From assembly GCA_040877415.1 (NCBI GenBank), contig JBBDNV010000056.1:1-6172 (forward strand): a stretch of 6,172 nucleotides of DNA. Reading direction: 5' to 3'. This DNA is from JBBDNV01 sp040877415. Its GTDB lineage: Bacteria > Planctomycetota > Planctomycetia > Pirellulales > PALSA-1355. Each line of letters opens with the position of its first letter. Positions within the stretch are counted from its first letter, which is position 1. Below are positions 1 through 5,561 of the stretch, piece after piece. The translations under genes were made by a program, and so were the position numbers. The notes beneath the pieces were generated by a model, which saw only the letters and a program-made list of their open reading frames with translations, did no database searches and had not been told where the DNA came from.

Positions 1-81
1 CAATCCCAACCTTGTAACCAATTTCAGAAACCCTGCAAACCGCAGGCTGCACCCCCCCAACCGTTTCCCGGGCTGTTGCCC

Positions 82-110
82 TTGACCGGTTTGGCGGGGA
101 TAGCTATTGA
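82..110 (+). promoter_or_regulatory. Weak candidate promoter for the 171-1361 gene
   Basis: A TTGACC box (82-87) lies 17 nt upstream of TATTGA (105-110). The -35 matches the sigma70 consensus at five of six positions, but the -10 matches at only three and lacks the conserved final T. Transcription would begin near 117, giving a leader of about 54 nt before the preferred TTG start. The rest of positions 1-170 shows no gene, no clear terminator and no recognised RNA. It is the only candidate I see here, and I hold it loosely. Confidence 0.25.
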
Positions 111-170
111 AAGCCGCCTAAAAACCTCCGCTTGCGGGCGGAATCCCATCTTCCGAACTCGGTTCCGAGC

Positions 171-1361
171 TTGAAGGCGATCCGTTCTCCAATTTTTGGT
201 TGCTTCGTCAGCGCGCTCGCGGCACTGTGCCTCGGGGTTGCGTCGCCGGCATGGGCGCAGCGCGTGCAATTTCCCACGATGGTCGAGGATCCGGCGTTTG
301 CGCCGCCGGCACTCGGCGGCGGCAGCTCGACGATTGCCGTGCCGTCGAACTCTCCGCTTTCGGGCACGCCGTACGATCCTTATGCTTCGCCGCTGGCGCA
401 AGCGCCGTTGGCGACTGGGCAGCCGTCATTCCCGGCTCCGCAGCCGTACACGGCTCCGACGTATTCGCCGTACGCCCCCTCGCCCTATGCGCCGGCGCCC
501 TATGCACCGGCGCCGTCGGCCCTCTATCCGGAGGGCATCCAGATGCCGCAGCCCAATTTCAGCTTCGGACAAACGCTGAAATTCATGCAGGACATCCGCT
601 TGCGCTGGACGTGGCTGGCGCCGATCGGCGAGCGTTTTATCGGCGTCAACGACGTCGAGACCAACGTGACGTTCGCGGTGCCGTTTTTCAAGACGACGTC
701 GCCCTTGATGGTCACGCCGGGCTTTGCAATTCATTTCTGGGAGGGCCCGATCACAGAGGCCCCTTATAACGCCGATCTGCCGGCCCGCACCTACGACGCG
801 TATCTCGACGGCGCGTGGTATCCGCAAGTGACCAATTGGCTCAGCGCGCAAGTGGGCGTGCGCGTCGGCGCCTACACCGACTTCAACACGTTCAACACGA
901 ACAGCATTCGTATCATGGGGCGCGGTCTGGGCGTGGTCACGCTCACGCCCACGCTGCAGTTCGCCGCGGGCGTGGTGTACATCGACCGCGTGTTGATCAA
1001 GATCTTGCCGGCCGGCGGCCTGATCTGGACGCCCAACCCAGACGCCCGCTACGAATTCCTGTTTCCCAATCCCCGCGGCACTCGCCGCTGGACCACGCTG
1101 GGGAATACGGACATCTGGCTGTACATCACCGGCGAATACGGCGGCGGCTCGTGGACGGGCCAGCGGCTCGGCGGCTTGTCGGATCAGTTCGACTACAACG
1201 ATCTGCGCGTTTCGGGCGGCATCGAATCGTTCAGCCTGCGCGGCTTTCACGCGTTTTTCGAAGTCGGCTACGCATGGGACCGCAAGATCGTCTATCGCTT
1301 CGGCCCGCCCGACTATCCCGCCTCCGACACGGTCATGCTGCGAGCCGGCGCGACGTATTAG
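171..1361 (+). CDS. Exported protein with Pro-rich linker and predicted outer-membrane beta-barrel domain
   Basis: Encodes 396 residues from the TTG at 171. From this start the N-terminus is a textbook signal peptide: K2 and R5, a hydrophobic core at about residues 8-25, and a likely cut after A-W-A29. Residues about 30-128 are low in complexity and rich in Pro, Ala, Tyr and Ser, with a YAPxP tandem repeat at 101-115, probably a flexible periplasmic linker. Residues about 129-396 have alternating aromatic and polar residues, Gly-rich turns and a C-terminal Tyr, as in outer-membrane beta-barrels. They recall barrel-type domains of unknown function common in planctomycetes (DUF6268-like, from memory). 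Substrate and role are unknown. An in-frame TTG at 132 would add 13 residues before the signal peptide and seems less likely. Neither start has a clear Shine-Dalgarno site. The frame is open to the TAG at 1359-1361, and I am more confident that it is a gene than of its exact start or fold. Confidence 0.78.
   Translation: MKAIRSPIFGCFVSALAALCLGVASPAWAQRVQFPTMVEDPAFAPPALGGGSSTIAVPSNSPLSGTPYDPYASPLAQAPLATGQPSFPAPQPYTAPTYSPYAPSPYAPAPYAPAPSALYPEGIQMPQPNFSFGQTLKFMQDIRLRWTWLAPIGERFIGVNDVETNVTFAVPFFKTTSPLMVTPGFAIHFWEGPITEAPYNADLPARTYDAYLDGAWYPQVTNWLSAQVGVRVGAYTDFNTFNTNSIRIMGRGLGVVTLTPTLQFAAGVVYIDRVLIKILPAGGLIWTPNPDARYEFLFPNPRGTRRWTTLGNTDIWLYITGEYGGGSWTGQRLGGLSDQFDYNDLRVSGGIESFSLRGFHAFFEVGYAWDRKIVYRFGPPDYPASDTVMLRAGATY
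471..515 (+). repeat. Three tandem 15-bp units encoding YAPxP
   Basis: Units at 471-485, 486-500 and 501-515 encode YAPSP, YAPAP and YAPAP. They differ mostly at third codon positions (tac/tat, gcc/gcg/gca). The preceding YSP codons at 462-470 look like a degenerate partial copy. The array is in frame, so gain or loss of a unit would change linker length without breaking the gene. Silent differences between units suggest the repeat is kept at protein level and is not a very recent duplication. Confidence 0.8.
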
Positions 1362-1380
1362 CACTCGGGTGAGCGGCGGC

Positions 1381-1410
1381 TTGAAAGCCCAACGCGGTCC
1401 AATCTATCAT
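1381..1410 (+). promoter_or_regulatory. Sigma70-like promoter for the dehydrogenase-cytochrome gene
   Basis: TTGAAA (1381-1386) and TATCAT (1405-1410) each match consensus at five of six positions, with an 18-nt spacer. The -35 begins 19 nt after the stop codon of the upstream gene. Transcription would start at about 1416-1418, giving a leader of roughly 80 nt before the ATG at 1499. This suggests the downstream gene can be transcribed independently. Sigma-factor preferences in planctomycetes are poorly defined, so this is a sequence match only. Confidence 0.5.
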
Positions 1411-1417
1411 GGGTCGA

Positions 1418-1466
1418 GGCGCTCGTGGAGTGCTGATTCTCGACTCGAGCGCCGGTTTGACTTTTT
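1418..1466 (+). terminator. GC hairpin plus T run in the leader of the dehydrogenase gene
   Basis: GGCGCTCG (1418-1425) pairs exactly with CGAGCGCC (1446-1453), leaving a 20-nt loop. A T-rich stretch follows, ending in five Ts at 1462-1466. This has the parts of an intrinsic terminator, though the loop is large and the T run starts 8 nt after the stem. It could end read-through from the gene stopping at 1361. Because it begins at the predicted start of the dehydrogenase transcript, it could instead be a 5' stem that stabilises the message or an attenuator. The sequence does not decide between these. Confidence 0.35.
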
Positions 1467-1485
1467 CCCGCCCACGAACCCCCGC

Positions 1486-1491
1486 GAAGGA
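1486..1491 (+). promoter_or_regulatory. Ribosome binding site fixing the start at 1499
   Basis: GAAGGA sits 7 nt before the ATG at 1499, an ideal Shine-Dalgarno position. It decides the start against the in-frame ATG at 1409, which has no such site, overlaps the predicted -10 box, and would place 30 polar residues ahead of the signal peptide. Confidence 0.8.
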
Positions 1492-1498
1492 CACTGCG

Positions 1499-4400
1499 AT
1501 GCCTCGCCGGACAAGTCTGCGCGTGCTGCGGTGCCTTTTGTGGTTGATGGCTTTTCCGCTCGTCATGACTCCCGCCGCGGCCCAGCCGCTGGTGGCTCCC
1601 ACCGAGGCGCTTTCGCCGGCAGAGCAGCAAAAGAAGTTCCACCTGCCGCCCGGTTTCGAGATTCAGCTCTTCGCCTCCGAGCCGGACATCCACAAGCCGA
1701 TGAACATCACGTTCGACAGCCGTGGGCGGCTGTGGGTCAGCGACACGCTCGAATATCCCTATCCGGCCAAGGAAGGCACGGTGCCGCGCGACACCGTAAA
1801 AATCCTCGCCGACCGCGACGGCGACGGCACGGCCGACGAAATCTCCACGTTTGTCGACAAACTGAACATCCCCTTGGGCGTGATGCCGATTCCCGGCGGC
1901 GTCATCGTTTACGGCATCCCCGCAATCGTGCGCACGCTGGACGCCGACGGCGACGGCCAGGCGGATATGCGCGAGACGCTCTACGCGGGCTTCGGACACG
2001 GCGACACGCACGGCATGATCAACTCGTTTACCCGCGGGCTGGACGGCTGGCTCTATGCCTGCCACGGGTTTGCCAACGATTCGGCGCCGGCCGGCTCCGA
2101 CGGCCACGAGATCAAGCTGAACTCGGGCCACACGTTTCGCATGCGGCTCGATGGCTCGCGCGTGGAATACAACACCCACGGGCAAGTCAACCCGTTCGGC
2201 CTGTGTTTCGATCCGCTGGGAAATCTCTATTCGGCCGACTGCCACTCGATGCCGATCTACATGCTGTTGCGCGGGGCGTATTATCCCAGCTTCGGCAAGC
2301 CGCACGACGGGCTCGGCTTCGGGCCGACGATGATCGCTCACAACCACAAGTCGACCGGCATCGGCGGCATCGCCTACTATGCGGCCGAGCATTTTCCGCC
2401 CGAGTATCGCGACACGATCTTCATCGGCAATCCGGTCACCTCGCGCGTGAACCACGACCGGCTCGACGCGCACGGCTCGACGTATGAAGCGGTGGAAATG
2501 CCCGACTTCATCACCTGCGACGACCTCTGGTTCCGCCCGGTCAACTTGCAGGTCGGCCCCGACGGGGCGCTGTACGTGGCCGATTTCTACAACTGCATCA
2601 TCGGCCACTACGAAGTGCCGCTCGAACATCCGCGCCGCGACCGCAGCCGCGGGCGGATCTGGCGCGTCGTGTTCACCGGCAAGGGGGTCGAAAAGCCGCC
2701 GAAAACCGCGCCGCCGGTCGATCCGCGCGTTCACGAGGCGCCGCTCGAGGGGCTGATCGAGCTCGTGGGCCACGCCAACCTGACCGTGCGCACCCTGGCC
2801 ACGCACGAATTGGTGGATCGGATCGGCAAGGCGGCGATCGAACCGCTTGTCAAGCTGCTCACGTCGAATGAGTCGACGCCGCTGGCACGCATTCACGGCA
2901 TGTGGGCCCTTGCGCGGCTCGGCGGTCTCGACGAGTCACACATCGAACGGCTGGCGCGTGATCCCGATCGCGGCGTGCGGGTGCACGCGATGAAGTTGCT
3001 GGCCGAGCGATCGTGGGACACTTCGTCGCTGGTGCGCGAGGCGCTCGCGGACCCCGACCCATTCGTTCGCCGTGCCGCGGCCGATGCGTTGGGCCGGCAT
3101 CCGCACGTCGATAATATTCAACCACTTGCGCACCTGTGGGCGTCGGCGGCGTCTCACGATACGCACCTGGCACATGTGGCGCGCATGGCTTTGCGCGATC
3201 AGTTGCTTAAGCCGGGGATGTATGCCCAAGCGCGTGCTCTAGCGGCCGACGACGCCCTTTTGCGCGATCGGCTGGCCAACGTGAGCCTGGGCGTTCGCAG
3301 TCCCGAATCGGCCGAATTCGTGCTCGAACAGTTGAAAGCCCAGCCGGCCGTGCCTGCGCGCGACGACTATCTGCACCACGCCGCGCGGCACGTCGCGCAG
3401 GAAAAGCTGGCGGAAGTCTACGGCTTGGCATTCGGCTGGAAAAACTTAAGCCCCGTCGACCAGACTGCCGTCGTGCGAGCCCTGGGACACGGCCTCCAGG
3501 AACGCGGCGCCTCGATGCCCGAGGAGATCGCCCGTTGGGCCCAGCGTCTCGCCGAGGAGCTGTTGAGCGCGAGCGACGAGGGACAGGTTCGCGCCGGCAT
3601 CGAAATGGCCCGCGACTTCAGGCCACCCGTCTTCGCCCAACTGGCCAAGGCCGCCGGCGCCGACGCACGGTTCGGCGGATTGCGCTCGCTGGCCATGGAA
3701 GCTTGCGCGGGCTACGAATCGCAACAAGCGATCCCTTTGATCGCGGGCGTTCTTACGAGCGACGCCGAACGAATGAACCTGCGCCAGCATGCCGCCACGC
3801 TGTTAGGCCGGATCCCCGACGAACCGTCACTCGGCGAGTTGCTCGCCTGTCTTCAAACCGCTCCGGAACGACTGGCCATCGCCGTTGCCGCGTCGCTTGC
3901 CGAAAGCCGTGACGGCGGCGAGGGCCTGTTGAACGCTATCGCCGCGGGCAAAGCCAGCCCGCGGCTGTTGCAGGAAGCCGGCGTCGTCAATCGCCTGCGC
4001 ATGCGCGGTCTATCGGATTTCGATGCGCGGCTGGCGAAGCTAACGGCCGGCCTGCCGCCCGAGGACGAGCGGATCGGCAAGCTTATCGCCGGCCGGCGCC
4101 AACTCGTGGCACAAGGCCATCCCGACCTGGCCAAAGGCGCCCTGGTGTTCGAAAAGCATTGCGCCGCCTGTCACCGCATCGGCGAGCGGGGGGCCAAGAT
4201 CGGGCCGAATCTCGACGGCGTCGGCATCCGCGGCGTCGACCGGCTGCTGGAAGATCTTTTGGATCCCAATCGCAACGTCGATCAGGCGTTTCGAACGACG
4301 CAGGTCGTCACGGCCGACGGGCGAAATCTCGTGGGCCTGGCGCTCGGCGAGGAAGGCAGCATCCTGGTGCTGGCCGACGCGCAGGGCAAGGAGATCCGCG

Positions 4401-4546
4401 TGCCGCTCGATGCGATCGACCAGCGCGCCCTGAGCCAGCTTTCGGTCATGCCCGCAAACGTGCCCGACCTGGTGGACGACGCCGACTTCGTGCACCTGAT
4501 CGGCTACCTGCTCTCCCAGCGCGCGGCCGAACAAGCGGCGAAATAG
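1499..4546 (+). CDS. Exported PVC-type dehydrogenase propeller with HEAT repeats and C-terminal cytochrome c domain
   Basis: Encodes 1015 residues. A signal peptide (R3, R4, R8, R11, hydrophobic core about 12-25, likely cut after A28) sends it to the periplasm. Residues about 40-400 match the Pirellula/Verrucomicrobium 'putative membrane-bound dehydrogenase' propeller (TIGR02604/DUF7133 type). Blade-like motifs include FDSRGRLWVSD and, from residue 349, NLQVGPDGALYVADFYN. Two acidic DxDGDG loops (105-114 and from 148) resemble calcium-binding loops. Residues about 415-860 are helical HEAT-like repeats, for example LADPDPFVRRAAADALGRHP. The C-terminal domain (about 879-1015) has the c-type haem motif C888-A-A-C-H892 and a likely axial ligand M984 in SVMPANV, as in the TIGR02603 family. 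Length is normal for the family. By analogy it may oxidise a sugar or other small substrate and pass electrons to its own haem, but no substrate is established for the family. No membrane anchor is visible beyond the signal peptide. Confidence 0.93.
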   Translation: MPRRTSLRVLRCLLWLMAFPLVMTPAAAQPLVAPTEALSPAEQQKKFHLPPGFEIQLFASEPDIHKPMNITFDSRGRLWVSDTLEYPYPAKEGTVPRDTVKILADRDGDGTADEISTFVDKLNIPLGVMPIPGGVIVYGIPAIVRTLDADGDGQADMRETLYAGFGHGDTHGMINSFTRGLDGWLYACHGFANDSAPAGSDGHEIKLNSGHTFRMRLDGSRVEYNTHGQVNPFGLCFDPLGNLYSADCHSMPIYMLLRGAYYPSFGKPHDGLGFGPTMIAHNHKSTGIGGIAYYAAEHFPPEYRDTIFIGNPVTSRVNHDRLDAHGSTYEAVEMPDFITCDDLWFRPVNLQVGPDGALYVADFYNCIIGHYEVPLEHPRRDRSRGRIWRVVFTGKGVEKPPKTAPPVDPRVHEAPLEGLIELVGHANLTVRTLATHELVDRIGKAAIEPLVKLLTSNESTPLARIHGMWALARLGGLDESHIERLARDPDRGVRVHAMKLLAERSWDTSSLVREALADPDPFVRRAAADALGRHPHVDNIQPLAHLWASAASHDTHLAHVARMALRDQLLKPGMYAQARALAADDALLRDRLANVSLGVRSPESAEFVLEQLKAQPAVPARDDYLHHAARHVAQEKLAEVYGLAFGWKNLSPVDQTAVVRALGHGLQERGASMPEEIARWAQRLAEELLSASDEGQVRAGIEMARDFRPPVFAQLAKAAGADARFGGLRSLAMEACAGYESQQAIPLIAGVLTSDAERMNLRQHAATLLGRIPDEPSLGELLACLQTAPERLAIAVAASLAESRDGGEGLLNAIAAGKASPRLLQEAGVVNRLRMRGLSDFDARLAKLTAGLPPEDERIGKLIAGRRQLVAQGHPDLAKGALVFEKHCAACHRIGERGAKIGPNLDGVGIRGVDRLLEDLLDPNRNVDQAFRTTQVVTADGRNLVGLALGEEGSILVLADAQGKEIRVPLDAIDQRALSQLSVMPANVPDLVDDADFVHLIGYLLSQRAAEQAAK

Positions 4547-4557
4547 CCGGAATTTTT

Positions 4558-4581
4558 TTAACCACGACGAGTCGTGGTTAA
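4558..4581. terminator. Near-perfect 24-bp palindrome between convergent genes; candidate shared transcript end
   Basis: TTAACCACGAC (4558-4568) and GTCGTGGTTAA (4571-4581) are exact inverted copies around a central GA. As RNA this gives a stem of 10-11 bp with a very tight loop on either strand. It starts 12 nt after the stop of the plus-strand gene and 23 nt after the sucD stop, where terminators of convergent genes normally sit. The T run (seven Ts, 4553-4559) lies before the hairpin on the plus strand and so reads as As after it on the minus strand. Neither strand therefore has a normal U tract. It may mark the 3' ends of both transcripts, be processed, or be a protein site or dispersed repeat. 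Confidence 0.45.
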
Positions 4582-4603
4582 CTCTGCAGTCTATTGCTCA
4601 GTA

Positions 4604-5488
4604 TCAAGCGCGCCGTTTCCGTGCGATGGCGCGCTTGAGCGCGGCGCCCATGTCGGCGGGGCTTTCGGCGACTTCGATGCCGGCGGATTCGAGGGCGGTG
4701 ATCTTTTCGGCGGCCGTGCCTTTGCCGCCCGAGATGATCGCGCCGGCGTGGCCCATGCGTTTGCCCGGCGGGGCGGCGCGGCCGGCGATAAAGGAGGCCA
4801 CCGGCTTGGTGACGTGCTCTCGGATGAAGGCCGCCGCTTCTTCCTCGGCCGTGCCGCCGATTTCGCCGATCATCATGATCGCCTCGGTGGCCGGATCGGC
4901 TTCGTAAAGCTTGAGCAAATCGATGAACGACGTGCCGACGATCGGATCGCCCCCCAGCCCGACGCACGTCGATTGCCCCAGCCCCAGACCGGTCAACTGC
5001 CACACCGCTTCGTAGGTCAGCGTGCCGCTGCGGCTCATCACGCCCACCGGGCCTTTCTTGTGGATGTAGCCCGGCATGATGCCGATCTTACACTCCTCGG
5101 GCGTGATCACGCCGGGACAGTTCGGGCCCACCAGCCGCGAATTGCTGTTCTTGATGACGTCGTACGCGCGGACCATGTCCATCACCGGTACGCCCTCGGT
5201 GATGGCGATCACAACTTTCACGCCCGCGTCGACCGCTTCCAGAATCGCGTCGGCGGTGAAAGGCGGTGGAACGAAGACCATCGCGGCATCGGCCCCGGTG
5301 GCTTTGACGGCTTCCATGACGGTGTCGAAGACCGGCACGCCGTCGACCGTTTCGCCCCCTTTGCCGGGCGTCACGCCGGCCACGATCTGCGTGCCGTACT
5401 GGCGGCAATTCTTGGTATGAAACTGGCCGACCTTGCCCGTGATTCCCTGGACGAGGACGCGCGTGTTTTTGTTGACGAGGATGCTCAT
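4604..5488 (-). CDS. sucD: Succinyl-CoA synthetase (ADP/GDP-forming), alpha subunit
   Basis: Encodes 294 residues, the usual SucD length. With SucC it interconverts succinyl-CoA, phosphate and a nucleoside diphosphate with succinate, CoA and the triphosphate in the cytoplasmic TCA cycle. The N-terminus MSILVNKNTRVLVQGITGK matches the family start. The CoA-binding Rossmann part includes GITGKVGQFHT (15-25), VTPGKGG (39-45) and GPNCPGV (121-127). The ligase part has SRSGTLTYEA (152-161), GGDPI (179-183), E209 in IGEIGG and the phosphorylated His247 in MGHAGAI, one residue from His246 of the E. coli enzyme. No key residue is missing. It lies 73 nt downstream of sucC on the same strand and is surely co-transcribed. 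The start has no Shine-Dalgarno site at normal spacing; the nearest strong one is 24 nt away and instead serves a five-codon frame overlapping this start. Nucleotide preference cannot be judged from this subunit. Confidence 0.98.
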   Translation of the reverse strand: MSILVNKNTRVLVQGITGKVGQFHTKNCRQYGTQIVAGVTPGKGGETVDGVPVFDTVMEAVKATGADAAMVFVPPPFTADAILEAVDAGVKVVIAITEGVPVMDMVRAYDVIKNSNSRLVGPNCPGVITPEECKIGIMPGYIHKKGPVGVMSRSGTLTYEAVWQLTGLGLGQSTCVGLGGDPIVGTSFIDLLKLYEADPATEAIMMIGEIGGTAEEEAAAFIREHVTKPVASFIAGRAAPPGKRMGHAGAIISGGKGTAAEKITALESAGIEVAESPADMGAALKRAIARKRRA

Positions 5489-5502
5489 GCGACGCTTTGC
5501 AT
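5485..5502 (-). CDS. Possible five-codon leader frame overlapping the sucD start
   Basis: Reading leftward, ATG CAA AGC GTC GCA TGA encodes MQSVA. Its TGA (5485-5487) overlaps the sucD ATG (5486-5488) as ATGA. It begins 10 nt after a strong AGAAGGAG site, which is too far from the sucD ATG itself (24 nt). Overlap of this type is the classic geometry for translational coupling: ribosomes that finish the short frame could restart at sucD. The peptide itself probably has no function. The frame may be chance, since it is very short. Confidence 0.3.
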   Translation of the reverse strand: MQSVA

Positions 5503-5512
5503 TTTTTGTGCG

Positions 5513-5520
5513 CTCCTTCT
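5513..5520 (-). promoter_or_regulatory. Strong Shine-Dalgarno site in the sucC-sucD gap
   Basis: The minus strand reads AGAAGGAG here. This is the best ribosome-binding match in the gap. Its spacing is 10 nt to the ATG at 5502 but 24 nt to the sucD ATG, so it probably loads ribosomes onto the short leader frame, or acts as a standby site for sucD. Confidence 0.55.
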
Positions 5521-5532
5521 TCGGCGAAATAC

Positions 5533-5555
5533 GCCCGGCCCGGTGGGCCTGGGGC
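5533..5555 (-). other. Intercistronic hairpin between sucC and sucD
   Basis: On the minus strand GGCCC-ACC-GGGCC (5537-5549) forms a 5-bp GC stem with a 3-nt loop. It is extended by GCCC (5552-5555) pairing with GGGC (5533-5536) across a 2-nt bulge, giving nine GC pairs. It begins 6 nt after the sucC stop. No U tract follows, so it does not look like a terminator. A 3'-end-protecting or expression-balancing stem between the two cistrons is possible. Confidence 0.4.
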
Positions 5556-5561
5556 TAAACT

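Noticed and set aside
32..46. CCTGC-AAACC-GCAGG hairpin near the left edge
   Set aside because: A 5-bp stem followed by a C run (52-58), with no U tract on either strand; too weak to call a terminator.
426..1364. 312-codon open frame on the minus strand
   Set aside because: Antisense shadow of the barrel-protein gene, which has a signal peptide and sensible domains; the antisense product is low-complexity Arg-rich.
1360..1434. AGCACTC/GAGTGCT inverted repeat around the promoter region
   Set aside because: Arms of 7 bp about 60 nt apart are easily found by chance in a stretch this size, and the stronger 1418-1453 stem would compete with it.
1457..1462. TTGACT as a second -35 box
   Set aside because: No -10-like sequence at a suitable distance downstream; the region after it is C-rich.
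1409..1498. Upstream in-frame ATG at 1409 for the dehydrogenase gene
   Set aside because: No ribosome site, overlaps the predicted -10 box, and would bury the signal peptide behind 30 polar residues; the ATG at 1499 has an ideal Shine-Dalgarno site.
1369..2487. 372-codon plus-strand frame overlapping the dehydrogenase gene
   Set aside because: It is out of frame with the clearly conserved propeller sequence and is Arg/His-rich.
1358..2896. 512-codon open frame on the minus strand
   Set aside because: It lies antisense to the propeller gene and the end of the preceding gene. Its protein is Arg/Val/His-rich without recognisable domains, as expected from the antisense shadow of GC-rich coding sequence.
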